Origin: Rhodospirillaceae bacterium
Lineage (GTDB): Bacteria; Pseudomonadota; Gammaproteobacteria; Steroidobacterales; Rariloculaceae
Reading direction: 5' to 3'
Assembly: GCA_002718345.1 (NCBI GenBank)
Contig: PBDA01000024.1
Location: forward strand, 57,132-121,131
Length of the DNA: 64,000 nucleotides
The notes under the pieces are model-generated. The model made no database searches. It was given only the letters and a program-made list of their open reading frames with translations, and was not told where the DNA came from. Below, piece by piece: positions 34,712-42,941 of the stretch. Positions within the stretch are counted from its first letter, which is position 1, and each line of letters begins with the position of its first letter. The translations under genes were made by a program, and so were the position numbers.

Positions 34712-35929
34712 CTAGTCTCCACCGTTATTTTTGGCTCGCGTGTGTAGCATTCCAGGGATTGCTAATATTCGAGAGAAACCAAGCGCGTCTTTGGCCGTCC
34801 ACTCACCGGCTGATTCTCCATACTGGCCAATGCTTGCAGCCATTAATGAGTGGTTTGATTCCACTCCGCTTACAAATACATTACCAGGTCCCAGCATACA
34901 ATGAGCACTCCCACTTACCCGTGATTGTGATGATTCAAGTAATGCTTCTATATCTCTGCAAACTGGATCAAGTTGCTTACCTTCATGCACAAAATCTCCA
35001 TATGTTTGACTTACTTGGTCTTTGATACGTTGTTGAAGTCCAGAGAGTGTAAGTTTCTCCAGTTCTCGATGGCATGTAAGTAAAATTTCTGCTGCTGGCG
35101 CTTCAAAAGCCACTCGGCCTTTAGTTCCAAGTATAGTATCGCCAAGGTGAATTCCGCGTCCTATCCCGAATTTTGACCCAATTTTTTCAAGTTTCTCGAT
35201 TAAAGCTATAGGATCTAATGAATCTCCATTTAGTCCAATGGGAATTCCCTGGGAGAAATCTACCGTAAGGGGTTCTTGGAGAGACGGTTTATCTAGTGCG
35301 CCCGCGCTTAAAATCCACTCGGTTTCAGGAATGCTGTGTTTAGACGTTAAAGTTTCAGTTCCGCCAATAGTGACGCCCCATAGTCCACGGTTTATTGAAT
35401 ATGCAGATCCAGCAGCTGGTATTGGCAATCCAACTTTATTGAGATATTCAACCTGATCTGCACGGGCCCAAGAATGATCCCGAACAGGAGCTAGAATTTC
35501 GAGTTGAGGTGCAAGTGTTTTAAGAACTATCTCAAAGCGTACTTGGTCATTACCGGCTGCTGTGCAACCATGAGCAACTGTTGATGAGCCAATTTTATTG
35601 GCAAGATCAGCCAAGCTCTTAGCTTGTATTCCTCGTTCTGATCCTACACACAGAGGGTAAAGTTGCCCTCGTCGAACATTACCCATAATGAGGTATTTTA
35701 AAACTTCGTCAAAAAAGTCTTTGCGGGCATCAATTAAAAAATGCTCTTTAGCCCCAAGTGCATGTGCTCGTTCTGAAAGCGCATTAGCATCTTTATCAGT
35801 TATGCCCCCTGTATTAACCGTTACTGTTACCACAGGGCGCTGATATTCCTCCGTGAGCCATGGAACACAAAAAGATGTATCTAGTCCTCCAGAAAATGCT
35901 AGTACGATGGGTGAATTAGTTTTTTTCAT
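34712..35929 (-). CDS. argG: Argininosuccinate synthase
   Basis: ATP pyrophosphatase that joins citrulline and aspartate. Seen: the PP-loop VLAFSGGLDTSFCV, VAHGCTAAGNDQVRFE and YSINRGLWGVTIGGTETLTS. The last block and the MGNVRRGQLYP segment are of the kind I associate with Bacteroidota ArgG rather than with the E. coli type. I start it at ATG 35929, 20 bp after argR. The extra N-terminal residues to 35968 would overlap argR. The length is 405 residues. Confidence 0.94.
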   Translation of the reverse strand: MKKTNSPIVLAFSGGLDTSFCVPWLTEEYQRPVVTVTVNTGGITDKDANALSERAHALGAKEHFLIDARKDFFDEVLKYLIMGNVRRGQLYPLCVGSERGIQAKSLADLANKIGSSTVAHGCTAAGNDQVRFEIVLKTLAPQLEILAPVRDHSWARADQVEYLNKVGLPIPAAGSAYSINRGLWGVTIGGTETLTSKHSIPETEWILSAGALDKPSLQEPLTVDFSQGIPIGLNGDSLDPIALIEKLEKIGSKFGIGRGIHLGDTILGTKGRVAFEAPAAEILLTCHRELEKLTLSGLQQRIKDQVSQTYGDFVHEGKQLDPVCRDIEALLESSQSRVSGSAHCMLGPGNVFVSGVESNHSLMAASIGQYGESAGEWTAKDALGFSRILAIPGMLHTRAKNNGGD

Positions 35930-35948
35930 AATACTGTACTCAGTTTTA

Positions 35949-36413
35949 TCATTGCAGTTCAGAATCACTCGCAGAATCTTGTAGTCGCGCTACAAGACGT
36001 TTTTGCGATGCAGCACCGGCTGTTGCCACAAATATGGTGTCATCTCCAGAAACAGTTCCAACAATTTCTGGCCAGCTTATTCGGTCTAATACAAGTGCCA
36101 CACGTTGAGCAGCTCCAATCGCTGTATTTATAACGAGTAGGTTTGGTCCAGCAGATCTAAGATCCCTCATGAATTCCATCACTGCTACTAAAGAATCCTG
36201 TTTATCCTGATTTAAGCGTTCAGGTAGGCTATAGCCATCTTTAAGTTTTGCAGCGCCAAGGTCACGTAGGTCGCGGCTTACACTAGACTGAGTTGCTTCA
36301 TAACCCTCTGCTCTCAGTAAATGAACAAGTTCAGTCTGGTTATGGATTTTATGAAGTTCGAGTAGTTCTCCAATTAAACGTCTCCGACCTTCTTGTTGAT
36401 TGATTATTGGCAT
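35949..36413 (-). CDS. argR: Arginine repressor ArgR
   Basis: Hexameric, arginine-dependent repressor. The N-terminal winged-helix domain contains QTELVHLLRAEGYEATQSSVSRDLRDLGAAKL, in which the SSVSRDLR recognition helix is typical. The C-terminal arginine-binding domain contains the conserved GTVSGDDTIFVAT. I use ATG 36413 (MPIINQQEGRR); the upstream 19 codons to 36470 run through the promoter and dyad and are not conserved. It is the first gene of the arginine operon, so the regulator is cotranscribed with its targets. Confidence 0.93.
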   Translation of the reverse strand: MPIINQQEGRRRLIGELLELHKIHNQTELVHLLRAEGYEATQSSVSRDLRDLGAAKLKDGYSLPERLNQDKQDSLVAVMEFMRDLRSAGPNLLVINTAIGAAQRVALVLDRISWPEIVGTVSGDDTIFVATAGAASQKRLVARLQDSASDSELQ

Positions 36414-36417
36414 AGCT

Positions 36418-36446
36418 TTGATTATGAATAATATTGCGCATATAAT
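36418..36446 (+). promoter_or_regulatory. Candidate promoter of the divergent esterase gene
   Basis: On the plus strand, -35 TTGATT (36418-36423) and a perfect -10 TATAAT (36441-36446) are separated by 17 bp. The -10 overlaps that of the arginine operon promoter on the other strand and lies within the dyad. Confidence 0.5.
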
Positions 36447-36462
36447 ATATATTATGCACAAT
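36433..36462. promoter_or_regulatory. 30-bp dyad, candidate ArgR operator
   Basis: ATTGCGCATA (36433-36442) and TATGCACAAT (36453-36462) are inverted repeats matching at 9 of 10 positions around a 10-bp A/T centre. Flanking bases (TATGAAT at 36423-36429 and AATGCAA at 36464-36470) resemble halves of ARG boxes. It covers the -10 regions of both proposed promoters. ArgR binding is inferred from position, since the standard E. coli box spacing is not matched. Confidence 0.5.
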
Positions 36463-36470
36463 AAATGCAA
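36442..36470 (-). promoter_or_regulatory. Candidate promoter of the arginine operon
   Basis: On the minus strand, -35 TTGCAT (36465-36470) and -10 TATTAT (36442-36447) are separated by 17 bp. The predicted start is near 36435, about 22 nt before the argR ATG. Confidence 0.45.
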
Positions 36471-36522
36471 AATATATGTTATTGTTTATGGTGATGACTA
36501 AAGAATTATTCATGTTTTGGTG

Positions 36523-37200
36523 ATGGAAGTGAGTTTAGGACTAGAAACTGTTGAGCACGAAACTGGCTCAGGTTCTTTGTGGAGTGTGATATGGCTACAT
36601 GGACTAGGAGCTGATGGAAATGATTTTGAGCCCATTATTCCAGCGCTGAATTTGACTGAGTCCGTTCGTTTTATTTTTCCTCATGCGCCAATTAGGCCAG
36701 TTACGATAAACGGTAATTTTCCAATGCGTGCTTGGTACGATATTTTTTCTCTCGAACGTGGCCGATCAGAAGATCAACAAGGTATCCAGGCAAGTTCATC
36801 TGAAGTTTTGCGACTTATAGAAAAAGAGGTTCAGCGTGGTGTCCCCACTACTCGTATATTTCTTGTAGGGTTTTCTCAGGGAGCTGCTATGGCTCTTTAT
36901 ACGGGTCTGTCATGCAAAGAACCACTTGCAGGAATTATTGCCTTATCCGGTTACTTGCCAATGGCCGAAACTCTTTCTTCTCGTAAATCAAAATCTAATC
37001 AAACTGTACCCATTTTTATGGCACATGGATTAATGGACCCTACCGTTCCTGAATCTTACGGAAGAAAATCAAAAGATATTTTAAAAGCTGATGGCTATAA
37101 GGTTGACTGGAATACTTACCCAATGGATCACTCAATATGTGATGAAGAAATAACCGATATCTCTCAGTGGTTCAAAAAGCAATTTAAGAAATTAGGTTAA
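36523..37200 (+). CDS. Alpha/beta-hydrolase, carboxylesterase/phospholipase family
   Basis: Cytoplasmic carboxylesterase of the acyl-protein-thioesterase/EstB type. The catalytic triad is visible: nucleophile Ser in GFSQGAAMAL, Asp in HGLMDPTVP, His in PMDHSICDEE. The oxyanion region is IWLHGLGADGNDF. I use ATG 36523; a TTG and a GTG lie just upstream in frame. The natural substrate is unknown. Its divergent promoter overlaps that of the arginine operon, but no functional link is evident. It is not a BioH by sequence. Confidence 0.9.
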   Translation: MEVSLGLETVEHETGSGSLWSVIWLHGLGADGNDFEPIIPALNLTESVRFIFPHAPIRPVTINGNFPMRAWYDIFSLERGRSEDQQGIQASSSEVLRLIEKEVQRGVPTTRIFLVGFSQGAAMALYTGLSCKEPLAGIIALSGYLPMAETLSSRKSKSNQTVPIFMAHGLMDPTVPESYGRKSKDILKADGYKVDWNTYPMDHSICDEEITDISQWFKKQFKKLG

Positions 37201-37927
37201 AGTTATATTGATTTTCGTTAATGAGTTTAGCGTCTGGCGAATAATTGCGTTCTATAAATTGAACATTCCCTTCTCTAGAAATAGTAATGACTGTAGATGA
37301 CCTTGTTCCAAAATCATTATTATTAATAAAGATCCGGGATTGACGTTCATCATATTTTTTTAAATTGTCCAGAGCCTTTTGATCCTCTGAATTAGCAAGC
37401 AATTCAAATAAACCATTTTCTGGAATAGTGCTATTAGAAACGGATCTAACTATAGTTTCTGCAAATTGAACTTTTGGCCAACTTGTTCCTAAAGGTGCAT
37501 TACTAATCGAATAAATCCCGTAGGGTAATAGTTTAGTAGCATTGCTATTGCTTGAATACAGCATTTTGACTCCATCAAAAGCTATAAAATTATATGGTGC
37601 GTAATTATTTTTATCATTGGACAGTCTCGTTTTATATTGATCAATCGTACGCTGTTGGACAAGGTAATTTTTTACCAAATTTCCTCTGGAATTTTTATTC
37701 GAGACTTCAGATGAAGAAGGTAAATTTGTAACTGCACCTAATCGCCCATCACGACTTATTCCTAACCATGTTCCACCTTTAAGTATATCTCTACCGCCTA
37801 GTATCTGCGGATGGTCTCGCCACCATTCGGCATCTAGAGTTGGCCTTGAATAATGTTCATCGCGGTTGGCTGCAAATAGGAGCGGGTAATCCTTGGATAC
37901 ACCAAAAGCAAATGCTATAAGGCACAT
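37184..37927 (-). CDS. NRDE/TANGO2 family protein
   Basis: The N-terminal MCLIAFAFG...FAANRDEHYSRPT contains the Cys2 and the NRDE motif that define the family, followed by GGRDILKGGTWLGISRDGRLGAVTN and the late FGTRSSTVITI. At 247 residues it is full length and soluble. The biochemical role is uncertain; heme handling has been proposed for animal TANGO2. Its end overlaps the convergent esterase gene by 17 bp. Confidence 0.9.
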   Translation of the reverse strand: MCLIAFAFGVSKDYPLLFAANRDEHYSRPTLDAEWWRDHPQILGGRDILKGGTWLGISRDGRLGAVTNLPSSSEVSNKNSRGNLVKNYLVQQRTIDQYKTRLSNDKNNYAPYNFIAFDGVKMLYSSNSNATKLLPYGIYSISNAPLGTSWPKVQFAETIVRSVSNSTIPENGLFELLANSEDQKALDNLKKYDERQSRIFINNNDFGTRSSTVITISREGNVQFIERNYSPDAKLINENQYNFNLIS

Positions 37928-38052
37928 ATAACCAGATATTGTTTATTTTTAGTGAAAATTATTTTTTGCATAGGCTAAAAAAATAAATGGTTGTTCAGTT
38001 GTTCTAAAGACATAATATAGATAGACAGACAGTATAGTTCTATTTCTAATAA

Positions 38053-39051
38053 TTGAGGTATGTCGTTCTGAAAGCGCTTACTCTAAAAAATCTTCGTAAA
38101 GTTTATCGAGATAGCATTGTAGCTCTTTCGGGAATAGATCTTAGTGTTAAAGAAGGAGATTTTTTTGCTCTTCTTGGACCAAATGGTGCCGGAAAAACCA
38201 CAGCTATTGGAATTATTACATCATTAGTCAACAAAACTAGCGGGACAGTATCAGTTTTTGGACACAATATTGATAAGGAGCCTGAGGCTGCAAAGGCCTG
38301 CATTGGAATCGTTCCTCAAGAAGTAAATCTCAATTTGTTTGAGAGGAATAAGGATATCTTGATTAATCAAGCTGGTTATTACGGAGTGCCTAGAGAGGAA
38401 GCAAAGCGACGTGCGGAAAAATATTTAAAGGCCGTCCATCTTTGGGAGCGTCGCAATGACATAGCTCGTAATCTTTCTGGAGGTATGAAACGCCGACTAA
38501 TGATTGCGCGCGCGTTAGTTCATGAGCCTCGTTTACTCATTCTTGACGAACCTACGGCGGGGGTCGATATAGAGATCAGAAGATCTATGTGGGAATTAAT
38601 GAGAAAAATAAATGACGGAGGGATGACAATAATTCTGACAACGCATTATCTCGAAGAAGCTGAAAGTCTTTGTAGAAATATAGCTATTATTGATGAAGGG
38701 AGATTAATAGAAAATGACACTATGGTGAGCGTGGTAAGCAAGCTTCAAAATGAGGTTTTTGTGTTGACCTTAACAGAGCCAATAAAGGAGGCACCCATTC
38801 TTGAAGGTTACACGGTTCGACTTAGAAACAACCAAGAGATTGAAGTTGAGGTTGCTAAGGAACAAGGTTTAAATGGGCTTTTTGAGGAAATCTCTAAAAA
38901 ATCTCTATACATATCTAGTATGAGGAGCCGATCCAATCGGCTCGAAGAATTATTTATTAGGCTCGTAGAGAATAAAAACTTTGAGGCTACGGCATCAAAT
39001 GAACTTAAAGTCAAAAATATAATAAATTCAGATAAAGAGGAATTAAATTAA
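38053..39051 (+). CDS. ABC transporter ATP-binding protein (YadG-like)
   Basis: ATPase of an ABC-2 type exporter. Walker A is GPNGAGKTT, the signature LSGGMKRRLM, Walker B LLILDEPTAGVD, and the H-loop LTTHYLEEAE. A ~80-residue C-terminal extension is typical of YadG. The start is unclear: the frame can begin at TTG 38053 or CTG 38068, whereas the only nearby ATG (38060) reads ATG-TCG-TTC-TGA in another frame. The stop overlaps the permease start (TAATG). Confidence 0.9.
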   Translation: MRYVVLKALTLKNLRKVYRDSIVALSGIDLSVKEGDFFALLGPNGAGKTTAIGIITSLVNKTSGTVSVFGHNIDKEPEAAKACIGIVPQEVNLNLFERNKDILINQAGYYGVPREEAKRRAEKYLKAVHLWERRNDIARNLSGGMKRRLMIARALVHEPRLLILDEPTAGVDIEIRRSMWELMRKINDGGMTIILTTHYLEEAESLCRNIAIIDEGRLIENDTMVSVVSKLQNEVFVLTLTEPIKEAPILEGYTVRLRNNQEIEVEVAKEQGLNGLFEEISKKSLYISSMRSRSNRLEELFIRLVENKNFEATASNELKVKNIINSDKEELN

Positions 39052-39884
39052 TGTCTGTTGACCGACCATATGAGAGCAATTTCACCAATGGTGAGTCCTC
39101 TGATGGACCCGATCTTTTTTCAATCAACTTAGTAGGGTTATTAACTATAGTGAGAAGGGAAGTACGCAGAGTATTGCGTATATGGGTTCAAACTATTGTG
39201 CCTCCTGCAATAACAATGACTTTATATTTCATAATTTTCGGTAGTCTTATTGGCAGCCGAATTGGCGAAATGGGAGGTGTTCCTTATACGACCTTCATTG
39301 CTCCGGGTCTTATAATGATGTCTGTAATTACAAATTCTTTTGGAAACGTTGTATCTTCTTTTTTTTCTGGAAAATTACAACAACATCTTGAAGAAATGTT
39401 GGTATCACCTTTAGCACATACCACGATCATATTGGGCTATATTGCTGGTGGTGTTGTAAGAGGACTTGCTGTTGCATTATTAGTAACTCTTGTGGCATCT
39501 TTTTTTACAGAATTGAATATTGCTCATCCAATGATCACTATTTCAGTTGTTATATTAACCGCGATAGTTTTTTCTTTGGCAGGCTTGTTAAACGCTATTT
39601 TTGCAAATAGTTTTGATGATATATCGATCATACCAACATTCGTTTTGGCGCCCCTAACTTATTTAGGGGGGGTATTTTTTTCCATATCTTTGCTTTCACC
39701 ATTTTGGCAAAAAGTTGCTTTGGCAAATCCGATTCTTTACATGGTGAATGCTTTTAGATACGGAATGCTCGGTTCTTCAGATATTACTCTCAGTACTGCT
39801 TTTACAATTATACTCTTTTTATTATTTGGTCTTTTTGGGCTAACACTTTTTCTTTTGAGACGCGGCATAGGTATCCGTAGCTGA
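39051..39884 (+). CDS. ABC-2 type permease (YadH-like)
   Basis: Six-helix ABC-2 membrane protein, partner of the preceding ATPase. The N-terminal ~25 residues are polar, followed by LLTIVRREVRRVLRIWVQTIVPP and the ABC-2 segment FIAPGLIMMSVITNSFGNVVSSFF, which are typical of YadH. The conserved LANPILYMVNAFRYGMLG comes near the end. The substrate is unknown. A SRAP gene follows 1 bp downstream. Confidence 0.92.
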   Translation: MSVDRPYESNFTNGESSDGPDLFSINLVGLLTIVRREVRRVLRIWVQTIVPPAITMTLYFIIFGSLIGSRIGEMGGVPYTTFIAPGLIMMSVITNSFGNVVSSFFSGKLQQHLEEMLVSPLAHTTIILGYIAGGVVRGLAVALLVTLVASFFTELNIAHPMITISVVILTAIVFSLAGLLNAIFANSFDDISIIPTFVLAPLTYLGGVFFSISLLSPFWQKVALANPILYMVNAFRYGMLGSSDITLSTAFTIILFLLFGLFGLTLFLLRRGIGIRS

Positions 39885-39885
39885 T

Positions 39886-40560
39886 ATGTGCGGGCGCTTT
39901 GCTTTTTTTGCGTCGTCTTCAGATGTTGTGAAACAGTTTGGGGTATCTGAGCCAATTTCCATAGAGCCTCGATTCAATGTTAGCCCAACTCAATTAGTCC
40001 CTGTAGTCTTTAGTGATGGAGATGATTTGGTAAAGCTTAAAATGCTACGTTGGGGGTTGATACCCTATTGGGCTAAAGACAAATCTATTGGTAACCGATT
40101 AATTAATGCCCGCGTAGAAACAATTTCACAGAAACCGGCTTTTCGGGAAGCCTTTTTTCGTAGACGATGTCTTGTATTAGCCAGTGGATTTTACGAGTGG
40201 CGCAATGCCCCTGGGGGCAAAGAGCCTTTTTATATTAGGAGATCCGACAATAAATTAATGGGGTTTGCTGGGCTTAGGGAAGTGTGGCAATCTGATTATG
40301 AGTCAAAACTTGAGACAGTGACGATAGTGACTACCAAAGCTAATTTCAATTTAGCTGAAATTCATAACAGAATGCCAATTATATTATCTTCCCAGAAGCA
40401 GCGTTTATGGTTAGATAAAGAGTTACTGTCTATAGCTAAACTTGATATTTTGATGGCTAATCAGGATATAAAGTTAGACATTTATCCTGTAAGTAAGGCT
40501 GTTAATAAATCAACTGCGGAGGGTAAATACTTGATTAACGATACAACTAACAAATTGTAG
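39886..40560 (+). CDS. SOS response-associated peptidase-like protein (SRAP/HMCES/YedK)
   Basis: Forms a stable thiazolidine crosslink with abasic sites in single-stranded DNA and so shields them. All active-site residues are visible: Cys2 (MCGRF), Asn in NARVET, Glu in SGFYEWR and His in IHNRMP. At 224 residues it is full length. It lies 1 bp after an ABC permease on the same strand, an unusual partner that probably reflects cotranscription without a shared function. Confidence 0.95.
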   Translation: MCGRFAFFASSSDVVKQFGVSEPISIEPRFNVSPTQLVPVVFSDGDDLVKLKMLRWGLIPYWAKDKSIGNRLINARVETISQKPAFREAFFRRRCLVLASGFYEWRNAPGGKEPFYIRRSDNKLMGFAGLREVWQSDYESKLETVTIVTTKANFNLAEIHNRMPIILSSQKQRLWLDKELLSIAKLDILMANQDIKLDIYPVSKAVNKSTAEGKYLINDTTNKL

Positions 40561-40580
40561 TTGATGAGTAATGTAAATTA

Positions 40581-41195
40581 TCACTGTTGGGGCAGTAGAA
40601 ATAACTGATCCTTGTAGGCGATCACAACACCATTCTCACTTATTTCTTGTACACGTGTTTCTTCATCAATATTTTCGCCTTCCAAATATTTTGAAGAATT
40701 TATAAACACAAAACGGTTAGCAGAATCTTCACTAAAAACGTGCAATTCTATATTTAAATCTGGCATTTGCATTCCATATGACACTAAATCCGCCATAAGA
40801 GGTATAGACACAGTTGCAGATGTTGAATCTGTAGAGGTGATTGTTGAGTCAATTGATGGATTGTCAGTTATTAGGGGTTGCTGTGAAAAATTGGTTGTCT
40901 GATCTAGGCTAATTTTTTGCTCTGTCCTTCCATTAATTTCTTCATTAATAGGATCGGTATTTTGTGCTAAGTGATCTACAACACTATCCCCAATATTATT
41001 ATCTTGAGAAGACATTTCGGTTAACCAGGCCCAACCTAGAAACATAGTTGCAGCCGTGAGCCCAGCCATCATTAAAAGCATCCAGCGAGGAGCTTTGTTG
41101 CGATGCACTATAGGAGTCGCGCTGCTTAAGCGTGGCGCGGTTGACTGTTGACGCTCATTTTCAGATTTTCGTAAGGCATCTAATATAAATGACAT
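40581..41195 (-). CDS. gspB: General secretion pathway protein B-like (GspB)
   Basis: Inner-membrane anchored periplasmic protein. The N-terminus MSFILDALRKSENERQ is the GspB hallmark, followed by one membrane helix (about residues 38-58) and a Ser/Thr-rich linker. The C-terminal GspB domain contains MPDLNIELHVFSED..NRFVFINS. In species with a full type II system, GspA and GspB help insert the secretin through peptidoglycan. No other type II genes lie here. Confidence 0.88.
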   Translation of the reverse strand: MSFILDALRKSENERQQSTAPRLSSATPIVHRNKAPRWMLLMMAGLTAATMFLGWAWLTEMSSQDNNIGDSVVDHLAQNTDPINEEINGRTEQKISLDQTTNFSQQPLITDNPSIDSTITSTDSTSATVSIPLMADLVSYGMQMPDLNIELHVFSEDSANRFVFINSSKYLEGENIDEETRVQEISENGVVIAYKDQLFLLPQQ

Positions 41196-41196
41196 T

Positions 41197-42243
41197 TTAG
41201 TTAGTCTCTGATGCGGAAAAATCTATTTCAGGTAAATCAAAATCTTGTATTGCGATAATTTCAGATGCTTCGCTAGAGTTAATCTCTTCAATATTAATTG
41301 TTTCGTTAACAACTTCTGATGTACTTGAAATAATAGAATACTCAAGAGGAAGCCATAGGCTTATGCCAGTGGCAAGAAGAGTAATGCCGCAAACAGCAAA
41401 GATACTCGCCAGTTTCCATCTCCATCGTGGCACAGAATAATTACCGTAAACTTCTGCTGCAGCACGTCTTACTAGCTTTTTATCAATGTTCTTTTTATCT
41501 TCAGAATAGCCTGCTAATAGTGCGCGATCAGCTACAACATTTATTAGTCTTGGTACACCTTTAGACCATTTGTAGATTTCACGAATAGCGGCTGGCAGAA
41601 ATATACCATTAGAGGCTCCAGCTACTTGCATACGGTGTTTTATATATTTCCCCGTATCTTCTTTACTCAATGGTTCTAGGTGGTATCTGCCGGTTACACG
41701 CTGTGCTAGTTGTCGCATATCCTTGCGTGAAAGCAGATCTCTGAGTTCCGGTTGCCCGATAAGAATTATTTGAAGCAATTTTTGTTTAGGTGTTTCTAAA
41801 TTAGTTAGTAGACGAACTTGTTCCAGTACATCTGTTCCTAGATTTTGAGCCTCATCAACAATTAACACCGTACGTCTTCCTCGAGAGTGAGCTTCCAGAA
41901 GATATTTGTTCATCTGGTCCACCAATGTTTTAGATGAACAGTTGGGTGGACTTTCAAGATTTAGCTCTTCACAAATAGCAATCAAAAAATCTCGTGTTGT
42001 AAGCTCTGGATTTAATATCACTGCAAGGTCAGCTTCTTCAGGCAATTGTTCGAACAAACTTCTTACTAAAGTTGTTTTCCCGGTTCCTACCTCACCAGTA
42101 AGTTGAATAAAACCTCCACTTTGGGATATTCCATAAATCAAATGAGCTAGGGCGTCCGCATGGCGGTTACTCATGTATAAGTATCGTGGGTCTGGGGTGA
42201 TTGAGAACGGTTTCTCTCTCAGGCCATAGAATTGTGTGTACAT
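41197..42243 (-). CDS. gspA: ExeA/GspA-type AAA ATPase
   Basis: MYTQFYGLREKPFSITPDP is the classic ExeA/GspA start. Walker A is GEVGTGKTT, Walker B VLIVDEAQN, with the sensor region LIGQPEL and RVTGRYHLEPL. One membrane helix follows near residues 278-300. At 348 residues it lacks the C-terminal peptidoglycan-binding domain of full-length ExeA (~540 residues). It is 1 bp upstream of gspB and thus cotranscribed. Confidence 0.9.
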   Translation of the reverse strand: MYTQFYGLREKPFSITPDPRYLYMSNRHADALAHLIYGISQSGGFIQLTGEVGTGKTTLVRSLFEQLPEEADLAVILNPELTTRDFLIAICEELNLESPPNCSSKTLVDQMNKYLLEAHSRGRRTVLIVDEAQNLGTDVLEQVRLLTNLETPKQKLLQIILIGQPELRDLLSRKDMRQLAQRVTGRYHLEPLSKEDTGKYIKHRMQVAGASNGIFLPAAIREIYKWSKGVPRLINVVADRALLAGYSEDKKNIDKKLVRRAAAEVYGNYSVPRWRWKLASIFAVCGITLLATGISLWLPLEYSIISSTSEVVNETINIEEINSSEASEIIAIQDFDLPEIDFSASETN

Positions 42244-42300
42244 TTATGGCACTCCTAGACTCTACTGCAAACTAATTTGATCCATTTCGTTTTCGAGCCG

Positions 42301-42792
42301 TTACTCCACAACAAAAATCGTAATCTGTTCTGAAAATAGAGGTGGATCATGTGGTATATGGAGATGATCGCCAAGTATCAGTTGTAAGGTATGTTGTCCT
42401 GGGCTTAGTTCTATAAGAGCTTCAGTTTGTCCACCTCCAAAGTGAATATTCTGTTCGTCTGCTGGCACGGGCAGATTTAGATTTACAAGTTCTGTGTCTA
42501 CAAGGAGGTGATGGTGTCCCGTGTTTGGATTATCAATTCCAGCGGGCGCAATTCCGGCACCTGTTAGCCCGAATACAATGCTGACCGGACTCGAAACTTC
42601 AGCACCATCATTCGGCGAAATAATATATGCATGTGCATTTTCTGGTGAGGAAGTACGTGGCATCGTAGGAGCTTGCTGTTGCATGGTTGAAGTTGTTTCC
42701 TCGGGTTCCGAGGCTGGTATTTCGGGCGACTGACCACTACATGCAAGAAGCAATAAGGTGGTTATCAGAGTCATGACAGTTCTAATATGCAT
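42301..42792 (-). CDS. DUF4399 lipoprotein
   Basis: Exported protein with a lipobox (LLLLACS, Cys18), a Ser/Thr/Pro linker, then a single DUF4399 beta-sandwich domain: IISPNDGAEVSSPVSIVFGL, NTGHHHLLVD, NIHFGGGQTEA, LSPGQHTLQLILGDHLHIPHDPP, and SEQITIFV (in separate blocks). The His-rich loop suggests metal or ligand binding, which is speculation. The family has no proven role. It lies downstream of gspA on the same strand group but is transcribed separately. Confidence 0.88.
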   Translation of the reverse strand: MHIRTVMTLITTLLLLACSGQSPEIPASEPEETTSTMQQQAPTMPRTSSPENAHAYIISPNDGAEVSSPVSIVFGLTGAGIAPAGIDNPNTGHHHLLVDTELVNLNLPVPADEQNIHFGGGQTEALIELSPGQHTLQLILGDHLHIPHDPPLFSEQITIFVVE

Positions 42793-42941
42793 TTCTTCAC
42801 TCCTGTGAACTCATCCTATCAAGGTCTATACAAATTAATGTAGCACAGACACTTGCTTTTGTAGGATTATCTCTTTTTATTTTTTACGGGATATTGAATT
42901 AAGTATCTTCTTTATAACTAGTCAAATTTAAAAAACCATCC

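Noticed and set aside
36523..37200. The esterase as the missing BioH
   Set aside because: Its sequence blocks are those of the carboxylesterase/acyl-protein thioesterase family, and it is far from bioB/bioC.
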